Counted from the first letter of the stretch, positions 54,172 to 63,120 are shown. The stretch: 64,000 bases of DNA from Sphingomonas sp. Leaf22 (GCF_001421715.1 NZ_LMKP01000042.1:26845-90844); one strand, 5' to 3'. The notes: a model not told the origin generated them from the sequence alone. Numbers and translations are program-made.

Positions 54172-54912
54172 ATGGCGAACTGGTCCGATCCCCGGACGTC
54201 GGCCGCACCGATCACCCGTACGCGCGACCGTGACATGGCGCGCGACGAAGGGCTGCGGTCCTACATGCTTTCGGTGTATAACTACATGGCTTCGGGCGTG
54301 CTGTTGACCGGCATCGTCGCGCTGTTGTTTTCGTGGGGTGGCGACACCTCGCCGGCGGCGGCGGTGTTCTACCAGCCCGGTATCCTGAAATATGCGATCA
54401 TCTTCTCGCCGCTGATCTTCGTGATGGTGTTGAGCTTCGGCATCAACCGTCTTTCGACCGGCGCGGCGCAGGGGCTGTTCTGGGCATTCGCAGCGATCAT
54501 GGGTCTGTCGATGTCGACGATCTTCCTGCGCTACACCGGATCGTCGATCGCGCTGACCTTCTTTGCGACCACGGTCTCGTTCCTGTCGCTCAGCCTCTAC
54601 GGCTACACGACGAAGCGTGACCTGACCGGGTTCGGTACGTTCCTGATCATGGGTCTGGTCGGTCTGATCGTGGCGTCGCTGCTGAACCTGTTCTTTCAGT
54701 CGAGCATGATGAGCATGGTCATCAGCGCGATTGGCGTGCTCCTGTTCGCGGGTCTGACCGCCTATGATACGCAGCGGATCAAGGGCCTGTATTATCAGGT
54801 CGCCGGCACCGACTTCGCTGGCAAGGCCGTGATCATGGGGGCGCTGTCGCTGTACCTCGACTTCGTGAACATGTTCCAGTTCCTGCTGTCGTTCATGGGC
54901 AACCGCGACTGA
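54172..54912 (+). CDS. Bax inhibitor-1 / YccA family membrane protein
   Basis: A 246-residue protein with seven predicted membrane helices, starting after a charged N-terminal segment (RTRDRDMARDEGLRSYM). Family marks are VYNYMASGVLLTGIVALL, the long hydrophobic core, and the C-terminal AYDTQRIKGLYY with the acidic residues of the pH-sensor region. YccA-type relatives inhibit the protease FtsH. A GAGGAG sequence lies before the ATG. A CTTGAAA motif at 54104-54110 is like the -35 of heat-shock promoters, though its -10 is weak. A terminator follows the gene. Confidence 0.93.
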   Translation: MANWSDPRTSAAPITRTRDRDMARDEGLRSYMLSVYNYMASGVLLTGIVALLFSWGGDTSPAAAVFYQPGILKYAIIFSPLIFVMVLSFGINRLSTGAAQGLFWAFAAIMGLSMSTIFLRYTGSSIALTFFATTVSFLSLSLYGYTTKRDLTGFGTFLIMGLVGLIVASLLNLFFQSSMMSMVISAIGVLLFAGLTAYDTQRIKGLYYQVAGTDFAGKAVIMGALSLYLDFVNMFQFLLSFMGNRD

Positions 54913-54939
54913 TCCGGTCACCGAGGACGATATGAAGGG

Positions 54940-54968
54940 CCCGGCGGGAAACCGTCGGGTCTTTTCTT
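54940..54968 (+). terminator. Rho-independent terminator after the BI-1-family gene
   Basis: CCCGGCGG and CCGTCGGG (one G-U pair) form an eight-pair stem around a GAAA tetraloop, followed by TCTTTTCTT. Confidence 0.85.
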
Positions 54969-54974
54969 ATACGG

Positions 54975-55000
54975 GGAACGCGTCGGGCGATCGTTTCGTT
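54975..55000 (+). promoter_or_regulatory. EcfG-type general-stress promoter
   Basis: GGAAC (54975-54979) and CGTT (54997-55000) are spaced by exactly 17 bases, a perfect match to the EcfG sigma-factor consensus. It lies 24 bases upstream of the start at 55024, leaving room for AAGGAG (55010-55015) as ribosome binding site. Confidence 0.8.
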
Positions 55001-55023
55001 TTTGTCCTGAAGGAGTGAGGGAC

Positions 55024-55335
55024 ATGACCAACGACACCATGGGAATCGACGACAAGGCGCTTTCGTCGCTGTCGGTCGCCCCCGACGGCAACGAAAGCGA
55101 CGCGCACACCCCGCCGGGTCGCGGCGACGCAGGCGGCGATCACAGCATCGCCGGCAGGATGGAAAGCGATCCGGCCGACAGCGACGCGCGGCTCGACCGC
55201 GGTCTCGACGAATCGATGGACGCGTCGGACCCGCCCGCCTCGACCCAGCCGATCCACAGCAACGGTCCCGCACCTTCGTCGGGCTACGACCCCGAACAGG
55301 AAGAAAAGTTGGCCCGCGACGGCAAGGCCGACTGA
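55024..55335 (+). CDS. Small acidic disordered protein under stress promoter
   Basis: A 103-residue protein that is strongly acidic and rich in Asp, Ser, Gly and Pro, with no hydrophobic core (KALSSLSVAPDGNESD, then DSDARLDRGLDESMDASD). It has no recognisable fold and is likely disordered. Composition resembles small hydrophilic proteins made in the general stress response. It has its own EcfG-type promoter and AAGGAG ribosome binding site. The role is unknown. Confidence 0.8.
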   Translation: MTNDTMGIDDKALSSLSVAPDGNESDAHTPPGRGDAGGDHSIAGRMESDPADSDARLDRGLDESMDASDPPASTQPIHSNGPAPSSGYDPEQEEKLARDGKAD

Positions 55336-55409
55336 CCGTACGGTAACGACTGCAAACGATGCGGCGTGTCGGCTGGTGCCGGCGCGCCGCGTTCGGTATG
55401 GAAGGCGGC

Positions 55410-56021
55410 ATGACGACCGATCGGTGGTTCCGACCCGTGTTCCGGGCCCTCGCCGCGCTGCTGCTGGCGGTGCAGGCCATCGTCCCGGCGCAGGCGGCGG
55501 TGACGATCACCTTCTGGTCGCAGGAATTCGGGCAGAGCTTCCCGCATGCATTCTTCAGCTTTTCGGGCACGCCCGATGCCGGCGGGCCGGCAGCCGATGG
55601 CACCTATGGCTTTACTGCCAAGGCGATCACCCCCGCTTTGCTGACCGGATCGGTCGCCGGACGGATCGACCGCCCCAAACCATCCTATATCGACCGCAGC
55701 AACGCCCATTTCTCGGTCGTGCTGAGCGATGCGCAATATGCCGCCGTCCGCTCGCTGATCGACGAATGGGGTGAGAAGGGCGATTCGCACTATAATCTGA
55801 ACCGTCGCAACTGCGTCCATTTCGTTGCCGAAGCCGCGCGTCGATCGGGCCTGACCGTGGTCGAGGACCGGAAACTGATGAAGAAGCCGCGCTCGTTCAC
55901 CCAGTCGCTCGAACGCGCCAATGCCGGACGGGTGACGGTGATCGAATTGCCGGCAAAGGCCTATTTCGCGTCGCGCACGCCGCCGGTCGTCGCGGTCGGA
56001 TCGACGCCGCCGCCACGCTGA
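55410..56021 (+). CDS. Exported Cys-His protein, possibly papain-like fold
   Basis: A 203-residue protein with a signal peptide (FRALAALLLAVQAIVPAQAA). In the mature part FGQSFPHAFFSFSG contributes a His, and NLNRRNCVHFVAEAARRSG gives a Cys-x-His pair, as in LRAT/NlpC-like and related papain-type folds. The pattern is only suggestive, and no exact family was recognised. The ATG at 55410 has GGAAGG five bases upstream. It stands between the stress gene and a lipoprotein. Confidence 0.7.
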   Translation: MTTDRWFRPVFRALAALLLAVQAIVPAQAAVTITFWSQEFGQSFPHAFFSFSGTPDAGGPAADGTYGFTAKAITPALLTGSVAGRIDRPKPSYIDRSNAHFSVVLSDAQYAAVRSLIDEWGEKGDSHYNLNRRNCVHFVAEAARRSGLTVVEDRKLMKKPRSFTQSLERANAGRVTVIELPAKAYFASRTPPVVAVGSTPPPR

Positions 56022-56084
56022 CCTCTTTCGTCGCGACGGCAAATCCGGCAGTCCTGCCGAAACAAGAGGTACGGGAGTCGGGTG

Positions 56085-56969
56085 ATGCGGCGGTGGGCGA
56101 TCGGGATGCTGGCGTTGCTGGCAGGATGCGGACAGGCCGATGAACCCGATGCGTCGGTCAATCTGACGCAGGACGACCCGATCCTGCCGATGCCGTCGCC
56201 GACGCCCGAAACGCTGGTGACGATCCCGACCCGGTTCGTCGGGACATGGGGCAGCGACGGTGCCGCCTGCGCCGCCGATCCCGCCGGGGCGAACCGGCTG
56301 ATCGTCGCGGCGAACGCGATCACGATGGGCGACCGCGAGCTGCCGGTGCGCGGCATCACCCTTGCCGATGCCGGGGCGGTCGATATCGATATCGTCGGCG
56401 ATCGCGGTGGCATCACCGAACAGCGCCGCTACCGGCTGGCGCTGGGCGAGGGGGGGACGCTCGACATGATGGCGGACGGCGGACCGGTCCGCCGCGTCCG
56501 CTGCGATGCGCCGGCCGGTGCGGAAGCAGCGGCGCGCAACGCGATCGCGCTCAACCTCGCCCCCGACGGCCTGCAAACCGTGGCCGGTGCCAGCAGCCGC
56601 GCGCTCCCCTTCGGCAGCCCGAGCGAGATCGTGCTACGCGTGGTCGAGGCGGCGACCCAGAGCCTGCCCGAACGATCGCGCAACGAGACGTGCGGCGAAG
56701 GCCCGCTCGACATCGCCACCTATCCGAAGATCGCGGTCTATTTTCAGGAAGGCCGCTTCGTCGGCTGGTCGGCGCGCGGGCGCGGGCTGACGACGATGAG
56801 CGGCGTCGGCATCGGCGCGAAGCGGGCGACGGTGGATTCGACGATCGACGCGCCGGTCGAGGAAACCAGCCTCGGCCGCGAATTCACCAGCGGCGATCTG
56901 TCGGGTACCTATGACGCCCGTGACAATGTCGCGGCGTTATGGGCGGGCAGCACCTGTATCGCCCGGTGA
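56085..56969 (+). CDS. Lipoprotein of unknown function
   Basis: A 294-residue protein with a lipoprotein signal (MRRWAIGMLALLAGCGQ); the lipobox LLAGC fixes Cys as the first mature residue. Later segments include TRFVGTWGSDGAACAADPAGAN, a beta-rich calycin-like start seen in many small lipoproteins, and EIVLRVVEAATQSLPERSRN with CGEG. Function is unknown. The ATG at 56085 is chosen over a GTG at 56082. Its stop overlaps the start of the acetyltransferase as GTGA. Confidence 0.8.
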   Translation: MRRWAIGMLALLAGCGQADEPDASVNLTQDDPILPMPSPTPETLVTIPTRFVGTWGSDGAACAADPAGANRLIVAANAITMGDRELPVRGITLADAGAVDIDIVGDRGGITEQRRYRLALGEGGTLDMMADGGPVRRVRCDAPAGAEAAARNAIALNLAPDGLQTVAGASSRALPFGSPSEIVLRVVEAATQSLPERSRNETCGEGPLDIATYPKIAVYFQEGRFVGWSARGRGLTTMSGVGIGAKRATVDSTIDAPVEETSLGREFTSGDLSGTYDARDNVAALWAGSTCIAR

Positions 56970-57388
56970 TCGCACCCGCCACCGCCGACGATGCCGACCG
57001 CGTGGTTGCATTGTGGCGATCGTGCGGGCTGACCCGGCCATGGAACGACCCCCATGCCGATCTCGCGCGGGCGCTGTCGGGCGCGACGTCGACCATCCTG
57101 CTGGCCCGCGAGGAAGGCGGACCGATCGGCAGCGTCATGGTCGGGCATGACGGGCATCGCGGCTGGCTCTACTATCTCGCGGTCGCGCCCGATCGTCAGG
57201 GGCAGGGTATCGGCCGCGCCTTGTTCGCCGCTGCCGAAGACTGGCTGCGCGACGCGGGCGCGCCGAAGCTCCAGTTGATGGTCCGCAGCGACAACGATGC
57301 CGCGCTCGGTTTCTACGAAGCGATCGGGTTGACGCGGCAGGATGTCGTCGTTCTCGGCCGTTTCCTGACAAAGGACCGACCAGCCTGA
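56966..57388 (+). CDS. GNAT acetyltransferase, YpeA-like
   Basis: A 140-residue N-acetyltransferase. The YpeA-type text is PWNDPHADLARAL, GSVMVGHDGHRGWLYYLAV and APDRQGQGIGRALF (acetyl-CoA-binding Q/R-x-x-G-x-G/A motif), with the C-terminal DNDAALGFYEAIGL. The acceptor is not known. It starts at GTG 56966 inside the stop of the lipoprotein gene, so translation is coupled. Confidence 0.9.
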   Translation: MIAPATADDADRVVALWRSCGLTRPWNDPHADLARALSGATSTILLAREEGGPIGSVMVGHDGHRGWLYYLAVAPDRQGQGIGRALFAAAEDWLRDAGAPKLQLMVRSDNDAALGFYEAIGLTRQDVVVLGRFLTKDRPA

Positions 57389-57465
57389 GCGTAAGCTACT
57401 GATAGTCACTTGCAAAAGCAGCAACGGCGGCGTACCGGCGCGAAACAGTCAGGGAATCGTTCCGC

Positions 57466-59577
57466 ATGTCCGCTTTCGCCATCCTCCTCGCCGCCGTTAC
57501 CGCCGTGCCGGACGTGCCGCCGACCGAGGACCCGCAGCGGGGCGACGATATCATCGTCACCGGCACCCGGACCGAGGGCAGCGCCGACTATGCGGTCAAG
57601 GCGCAGACCACCGCCACCCGCCTGCCGCTCAGCCAGCGCGAGACGCCGCAATCGGTCAGCGTGGTGACGCGTGCGCAGATCGACGACTTTCAGCTGAACG
57701 ACGCCAACGCGCTGCTCACGACCGTCCCGGGTGTGACGGTGCAGGCGCAGGAAACCGACCGCTTCTATTATTCGGCGCGCGGCTTCGATATCCAGACGTT
57801 CCAGATCGACGGCATCGGCCTGCCCTTCGCCTTCGAAGTGCAGACCGGATCGGTCGATACCGCGATCTACGACCGGATCGAGGTCGTGCGCGGCGCGCCC
57901 GGCCTGTTGTCGTCGACCGGCAACCCGTCGGCGGTCATCAACTTCGTCCGCAAGCGCCCGACCCGCGACCTGAAGGCATCGGCCAGCGTCCAGTACGGAT
58001 CGTTCGACGCTCTGCGCCTCGACGCCGATGTCAGCGTGCCGCTGACACGGGAAGGCAATGTGCGGGCGCGCGCGGTCGGCGCGTTCGTCGACAGCGACAG
58101 CTATCTCGATCGCTACCATCTGCGCCGCTGGACCGGCTATGGCATCGTCGAGGCCGATCTCGGCCCCGATACGGTGGTCAGCGCCGGATACGGCCATCAG
58201 GATCATGGTACGCGCGGCGCGATGTGGGGGTCGCTGCCGCTCTATTACACCGACGGTACCCGCATCGACCATGCCCGCTCGACCAACACCGGTCCCGACT
58301 GGGCGCGGTGGAACGTCACCGACCGCCAGATCTTCGGCGACGTGACGCATCGCTTCGGCGACTGGACGGCCAAGCTCAGCGTCCTGCGCCGGGCGATCAG
58401 CGAGGACGACCGGCTGTTCTACGTCTTCGGCAATCCCGATCGCGCGACCGGCCTCGGCATTTTCAGCTATCCCGGCGCGTTCCGTGCCGAAACCCGCAAC
58501 CTGACCATCGACGCGCATCTTGCCGGCACGGCGACCCTGTTCGGCCGGACACACGACGTGATGTTCGGCGTGAACCGCAGCGCGCAAGCCTATGAGCAGG
58601 GGTCGAGCTACGATACCGCCGCCATCAATCTTTCGCTGCCGCTGGCGACGGCGTTCGACGGCAGCTTCCCCGAGCCGAATTTCCCAACCGCGTACGACCC
58701 CAGCCTCGCGACCCGGCAGCGGCGCGAAACGGTGTACGGCCTGATCCGGCTGAACCCGGCCGAGCGGGTCAAGGTGATGGTCGGTGCCAACGCGACCCGC
58801 GCGTTCAGCGAAGGCATCTCCTATGGCGCGCCGACCGATTACGACCGCGCGCGCTTCCTGCCGTTCGTCGGGGCGACGGTCGATCTGGCGAGCAATATCA
58901 GCGCCTATGCCAGCTTCGCGACGATCTTCAATCCGCAGACCCAGGTCGACGCGAACCGCCGGCTGCTCGACCCGATCGAGGGCGACAATCTGGAAGCCGG
59001 GCTGAAGGGCGAATGGCTCGGCGGCCGGCTGAACGCCAGCATCGCGGTGTTTCAGGCGCGGCAAAAGAACACGGCCGAGGCGGCGGGCTTCGACGCGACG
59101 ATCGGTCAGACGCTCTATCGCGGCGTCAATGCCAAATCGCAGGGGATCGAGTTCGAATTCAGCGGACAGGTCGCGCCCGGTGTGCAGGCCACCGGCGGAT
59201 ACACGGTGATGCGGGTACGCGGCGACGATGACCAGGCGGTGCGCACGTTCGTGCCGCGCAATACCGGGCGGCTCAATATCGTGTGGTCGCCGACGATGCT
59301 GCCGGCGCTGAAGCTGGGCGCATCGGGCCAGTATCAGAGCCGCATCTACCTCGAACCGGGTGCACTGGTGCCGAACACCACCACCCCGATCCGGATCACG
59401 CAGGATGGCTATGCCACGTTCGACCTGCTCGCGCGCTACGACCTGACTGATCGCGTCTCGCTCAGCGCCAATGTCCGCAACGTCAACGATGCGAAGGTGT
59501 TGAACGCTATCAACTACGATCAGGGGTTCTTCAACGCGCCACGGACGGTGCTGGGAACGATCCGGGTCAGCTACTGA
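57466..59577 (+). CDS. TonB-dependent siderophore receptor
   Basis: A 703-residue outer-membrane receptor of the ferric-siderophore type (FpvA/FhuE-like). The plug has RETPQSVSVVTRAQIDDF, VPGVTVQAQETDRFYYSARGFDIQTFQIDGIGLPF and DRIEVVRGAPGLLSSTGNPSAVINFVRKRPT. The barrel ends NAPRTVLGTIRVSY with a terminal Tyr. The usual signal peptide is short (MSAFAILLAAVTAVPDVPP). It probably imports an iron-siderophore complex, but the ligand is unknown. It is followed by a strong terminator and an inverted repeat. Confidence 0.92.
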   Translation: MSAFAILLAAVTAVPDVPPTEDPQRGDDIIVTGTRTEGSADYAVKAQTTATRLPLSQRETPQSVSVVTRAQIDDFQLNDANALLTTVPGVTVQAQETDRFYYSARGFDIQTFQIDGIGLPFAFEVQTGSVDTAIYDRIEVVRGAPGLLSSTGNPSAVINFVRKRPTRDLKASASVQYGSFDALRLDADVSVPLTREGNVRARAVGAFVDSDSYLDRYHLRRWTGYGIVEADLGPDTVVSAGYGHQDHGTRGAMWGSLPLYYTDGTRIDHARSTNTGPDWARWNVTDRQIFGDVTHRFGDWTAKLSVLRRAISEDDRLFYVFGNPDRATGLGIFSYPGAFRAETRNLTIDAHLAGTATLFGRTHDVMFGVNRSAQAYEQGSSYDTAAINLSLPLATAFDGSFPEPNFPTAYDPSLATRQRRETVYGLIRLNPAERVKVMVGANATRAFSEGISYGAPTDYDRARFLPFVGATVDLASNISAYASFATIFNPQTQVDANRRLLDPIEGDNLEAGLKGEWLGGRLNASIAVFQARQKNTAEAAGFDATIGQTLYRGVNAKSQGIEFEFSGQVAPGVQATGGYTVMRVRGDDDQAVRTFVPRNTGRLNIVWSPTMLPALKLGASGQYQSRIYLEPGALVPNTTTPIRITQDGYATFDLLARYDLTDRVSLSANVRNVNDAKVLNAINYDQGFFNAPRTVLGTIRVSY

Positions 59578-59585
59578 CGCGAACA

Positions 59586-59613
59586 GGGGGCGGTGGTGCC
59601 GCCCCCTTCCTTC
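59586..59613 (+). terminator. Rho-independent terminator after the siderophore receptor
   Basis: GGGGGCGG and CCGCCCCC form an eight-pair stem around a five-base loop, followed by TTCCTT. It lies just after the receptor stop at 59577. Confidence 0.75.
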
Positions 59614-59622
59614 GTACCACCA

Positions 59623-59722
59623 TTTGGTTCGAGCAGCTTCAAGCGAAGTCGAGAAGCGTCTGTCGAGAACGCCTTGCCCCAATCGGCGCGTTCTCGACAG
59701 GCTCGAAGCTGCTCGAACCAAA
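59623..59722. repeat. Nested inverted repeat between convergent genes
   Basis: Outer arms TTTGGTTCGAGCAGCTTC (59623-59640) and GAAGCTGCTCGAACCAAA (59705-59722) are perfect 18-bp complements. An inner pair TGTCGAGAACGC (59661-59672) and GCGTTCTCGACA (59688-59699) is also perfect. The 100-bp structure looks like a miniature palindromic element in the gap between the siderophore receptor and fpr. No gene lies within it. Confidence 0.85.
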
Positions 59723-59760
59723 CGGAATCAGGATTTGATGGCAGGGTAAGGCGTGCTGCC

Positions 59761-60579
59761 TCACCCCACGAACGCGCGTTCGATCACGTAGTCGCCAGGC
59801 TTCGCGTTCGACCCTTCCTCGAACCCCAGACCTTCCAGATATTCCGAAAAGTCGCGGATCATCTCGGTCGACCCGCACAGCATGATGCGGTCGGTCGCCG
59901 GGTCGAACGCCTGCGCGCCGCCGATGCGGGCGCTGAACAGCGTGCCGTTGTCGACCAGCGCATCGATGCGGCCGGTCGTGTGAAACGGCTCGCGCGTCAC
60001 CGTCGGGACATAGGTGAACTGCTGTGCCGCCTGATCCTCGACCAGCGGATCGCCGGCCAGGTTCGCCTCCATCGTGGTGCGGAAGGCGAGGTCGGACACG
60101 CGGCGCACCGAATGGACGACGACGATCGACGAATACATCTCATACACGTCGGGGTCGCGGATCAGCGACAGGAACGGGGCAAGACCGGTGCCGGTCGACA
60201 GCATGAACAGCCGGCTGCCGGGCTTCAGCGCGTCGGTGACCAGCGTGCCGGTCGGCTTCTTGCCCAGATACACTTCGTCGCCGGGCACGATCTGTTGCAG
60301 CCTGCTGGTCAGCGGGCCGTCCTGCACCTTGATCGACAGGAACTCCAGCTCCTCGGCATAGGCCGGGCTGGCGATCGAATAGGCGCGCAGCAACGGCTTG
60401 CCGTTGTCGCCGGGCAGGCCGATCATCACAAACTCGCCCGACCGGAAGCGGAAGCTGGGCGGGCGGGTGATCGTGAAGCTGAACAGATGCTCGTTCCAGT
60501 GACGCACCGAACGCACGCGCTCGACGCTGAGCGCGTTGGTGGGTTCGAGGCCGTGGACGACGGCGGTGCGGTCGGTCAT
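59761..60579 (-). CDS. fpr: Ferredoxin-NADP reductase
   Basis: A 272-residue FAD enzyme that moves electrons between NADPH and ferredoxin or flavodoxin. The FAD site is LRAYSIASP (the RxYS motif), the NADP loop is STGTGLAPFLSLI, and LCGSTEMIRDFSEYLEGLGF is the family C-terminal segment. The final GDYVIERAFVG is typical of bacterial subclass I reductases. It lies nine bases after a hypothetical gene on the same strand and supports redox balance and iron release. Confidence 0.95.
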   Translation of the reverse strand: MTDRTAVVHGLEPTNALSVERVRSVRHWNEHLFSFTITRPPSFRFRSGEFVMIGLPGDNGKPLLRAYSIASPAYAEELEFLSIKVQDGPLTSRLQQIVPGDEVYLGKKPTGTLVTDALKPGSRLFMLSTGTGLAPFLSLIRDPDVYEMYSSIVVVHSVRRVSDLAFRTTMEANLAGDPLVEDQAAQQFTYVPTVTREPFHTTGRIDALVDNGTLFSARIGGAQAFDPATDRIMLCGSTEMIRDFSEYLEGLGFEEGSNAKPGDYVIERAFVG

Positions 60580-60588
60580 CGAAAATCC

Positions 60589-61017
60589 TTACGTCTTGAC
60601 GCTGGTCCCCGGCGGCAGCCCGATCTGGCCGAGCATCGCCGCTGTCCGGGCCAGCGCGCAAAAGGTTGGTGCGATCGCCCCGTCGGCGACCAGCAGCGAA
60701 AGCGTGGTCCGTGCCTTCGCATCGAGACCCGTTACGAGATCGCGCGCCAAGGTCAAGAGAACCGATTCATCGTCGGTCACAAGCCCGCATTTACAATTGA
60801 TCTGGATCGGTACGCGGGCATGGCTCGACAACTGCGCCATCCACGCATCGAAATCGCACAGCGCATCGAGTGCGCCAGCCTGTGCAAAGCGTGCCGCCAG
60901 CAATGCCGACGGGTTCTGGCACGCACTGCGCGCCGCCACCCAGAGCCGGATCGCTTCGAGCAGGAAGCGGTCGCCGTTCGACAATATCGATACCGGCCGG
61001 TCGATCAGATCGTACAT
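60589..61017 (-). CDS. Hypothetical protein upstream of fpr
   Basis: A 142-residue soluble protein with several cysteines (CQNPSAL, CDFD, NCKCG, FCAL). The start reads MYDLIDRPVSILSNGDRFLLEAIRLWV. Residues about 75-85 contain NCKCG, which might bind metal. It is the first gene of a two-gene unit with fpr (nine-base gap), so a role in iron-sulfur or redox metabolism is possible. I recognise no family with certainty. Confidence 0.7.
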   Translation of the reverse strand: MYDLIDRPVSILSNGDRFLLEAIRLWVAARSACQNPSALLAARFAQAGALDALCDFDAWMAQLSSHARVPIQINCKCGLVTDDESVLLTLARDLVTGLDAKARTTLSLLVADGAIAPTFCALARTAAMLGQIGLPPGTSVKT

Positions 61018-61209
61018 AGAGCCTCGCTATTGATACTCATTCGCAGACGCTATCGGCAGGGTCGGCGATCGTCAATGGTCGTCGTGCAGCGGACCGGCAC
61101 TTTGTCGCGACCGGTCGATGGGGCGAAGCGCGGACGGGATCGGCGACCTGTAAATAAGATATTCAGTAATTCGGCGCATCGTGGCCCGACGAGGGAAAAG
61201 GGCGGTGCA

Positions 61210-62958
61210 ATGAAGTTGAAGGTCCGGGGTCGCGTCAACTTGATCGGGGCAATGGCGGCGATCGGACTGGTCGCGCTGCTGTGTATCAGTCTGTTTCGCA
61301 TGTCGGCGATCATGCACGCCGATATCGAGCGCAATACGCGACAGGTCGTCGAAACCGCGCGGTCGGTCGTCACCTATTATCACAACGCCGAACTGGCGGG
61401 GCGGATGAGCCGTGCCGAGGCGCAGCGCGCCGCGCTGTCGACGCTGAAGGACATGCGCTACGAAGGGAAAGAGTATTTCTGGGTGAACGACCTGCATCCG
61501 ACGATGCTAATGCACCCGACCAAGCCCGAACTCGACAATACCGACCTGACCAACAACCGCGACGCCACCGGCAAGGCGCATTTCGTCGAAATGGCGAATG
61601 TCGTGAAGGCCCAGGGGGCGGGCTTTGTCCGCTATATGTGGAAGACCCCCGACAAGTCGCATGACGAACCGAAACTGTCCTATGTCGCCGGGTTCAAGCC
61701 ATGGGGCTGGGTGATCGGGTCGGGCGTGTATCTCGACAGCGTCAACGCGGCGGTGTGGAGCGCGGCGCTGTACCAGAGCGCCCTGGCGCTGGCCGTGCTG
61801 CTGGTCGTTGCCTTCGTCGCCTTCCGCATCGGCCGCTCGATCTCGCAACCGGTCGAGGCGCTGTCGGCCCGGATGCGCGCGCTGGCCGCCGGCGACACCG
61901 CGACTCCGATTCCCGGCCGCGACCGGATCGACGAAGTGGGCGAGATGGCCGCCGCGCTCGAAACCTTCCGCGACGCGGCGATCGTTGCCGCCGAGCGTGA
62001 AGCCGAGCAGCAGCGCGTGGTCGCGACGGTCGGATCGGGGCTCGACGCGCTGGCCCATGGCCGGCTCGACACCCGGATCGGCAGCAGGCTGTCGGGTGCC
62101 TTCGCCAAGATCGGCAGCGATTTCGACTCGGCGATGGCGGCGGTCGCCGACGCGATGCGCTCGGTCACGCGCTCGGCGGGCGGTATCCGCACCGGCGCGA
62201 CCGAGATCAGCAGCGCGTCCGACGACCTGTCGCGCCGCACCGAACAACAGGCCGCCAGCCTCGAGGAAACCGCCGCCGCGCTCGACCAGATCACGGCCAC
62301 CGTCCGGCGCACCGCGGCGGGCGCGGCACAGGCCAATACGACCATGAGCGCGACTCGCGGCGATGCCGAGGACGGCGTGCGCATCGTGCGCGATGCGGTA
62401 ACGGCGATGAGCGGTATCAAGCGCGCGTCGGACGAGATTTCGGAAATCATCTCGGTGATCGACGGCATCGCCTTCCAGACCAATTTGCTGGCGCTCAACG
62501 CCGGCGTCGAGGCCGCGCGCGCGGGCGATGCGGGCAAGGGCTTTGCGGTCGTCGCCTCCGAAGTCCGCGCGCTGGCCCAGCGTTCGGCCGACGCCGCCAA
62601 CGACGTCAAGTCGCGCATCCATGCCAGCGGCAGTCAGGTCGAGGTCGGTGTCACGCTGGTCGGCCAGACCGGCAGCGCGCTCGAACGCATCGTTGCGCGC
62701 ATCGCCGAGATCGCCGATCTGGTCGCGACCATCGCCCGCGGTGCCGACGAACAATCGTCGGGCCTGCAACAGGTCAACATCGCCGTCAGCGAGATGGACG
62801 CGGTAACGCAGCAGAACGCCGCGATGGTCGAGGAAGCTACCGCCGCCGCGCGCAGCCTCGCCAGCGAAGCCGAAGCGCTGACCCGCCACGTCGCCCTGTT
62901 CAGCGTCGCGGAAACCGCCGGCCGCGACCAGCCCCGCACGTTGCGCGCGGTGGCGTGA
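61210..62958 (+). CDS. Methyl-accepting chemotaxis protein with Cache domain
   Basis: A 582-residue chemoreceptor. TM1 (LIGAMAAIGLVALLCISLF) is followed by a single-Cache (sCache_2) ligand-binding domain with YEGKEYFWVNDLHPTMLMHP and FKPWGWVIGSGVYLD, then TM2 (YQSALALAVLLVVAFVAF), HAMP, and a signalling domain with QTNLLALNAGVEAARAG, KGFAVVASEVRALAQRSADAA. The Cache type usually detects small carboxylates such as pyruvate. No ligand can be assigned here. ATG 61210 is chosen since earlier codons run through the divergent intergenic region. Confidence 0.95.
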   Translation: MKLKVRGRVNLIGAMAAIGLVALLCISLFRMSAIMHADIERNTRQVVETARSVVTYYHNAELAGRMSRAEAQRAALSTLKDMRYEGKEYFWVNDLHPTMLMHPTKPELDNTDLTNNRDATGKAHFVEMANVVKAQGAGFVRYMWKTPDKSHDEPKLSYVAGFKPWGWVIGSGVYLDSVNAAVWSAALYQSALALAVLLVVAFVAFRIGRSISQPVEALSARMRALAAGDTATPIPGRDRIDEVGEMAAALETFRDAAIVAAEREAEQQRVVATVGSGLDALAHGRLDTRIGSRLSGAFAKIGSDFDSAMAAVADAMRSVTRSAGGIRTGATEISSASDDLSRRTEQQAASLEETAAALDQITATVRRTAAGAAQANTTMSATRGDAEDGVRIVRDAVTAMSGIKRASDEISEIISVIDGIAFQTNLLALNAGVEAARAGDAGKGFAVVASEVRALAQRSADAANDVKSRIHASGSQVEVGVTLVGQTGSALERIVARIAEIADLVATIARGADEQSSGLQQVNIAVSEMDAVTQQNAAMVEEATAAARSLASEAEALTRHVALFSVAETAGRDQPRTLRAVA

Positions 62959-63016
62959 TCGACGGCGGCGCGTCGCCAGGCTAGACGCGAACGCCTACCC
63001 TGCGACGAGGCGACCC

Positions 63017-63120
63017 GTGACCCTGACGCTGTACGGCACCCCCAATTGCGAGCAACCCGGCACGGTTGCAAGCAAACGCTCGAATGGGTCGAACTACTGG
63101 AAAGCGGCGATTTTTGGTAG
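63017..63120 (+). pseudogene. Fragment of an ArsC/Spx- or glutaredoxin-like gene
   Basis: From GTG 63017 the frame reads TLTLYGTPNCEQPG, nearly the same opening as the intact ArsC-like gene at 63405 (MTLTIYGIPACD). After that the likely continuation (CKQTLEWVELLESGDF) is only found in another frame, before a stop at 63118-63120. This looks like a frameshifted, truncated paralogue. A chance similarity of so short a stretch cannot be excluded. Confidence 0.4.

Noticed and set aside
57400..57415. TGATAGTCACTTGCAA upstream of the siderophore receptor as a Fur box
   Set aside because: It has a vague likeness to alphaproteobacterial iron-regulator sites but no clear dyad, and is too weak to annotate although iron control of this gene is likely.
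57406..59721. 771-codon reverse-strand frame across the siderophore receptor
   Set aside because: The sense frame is a complete TonB-dependent receptor with plug motifs. The antisense product has no domain.
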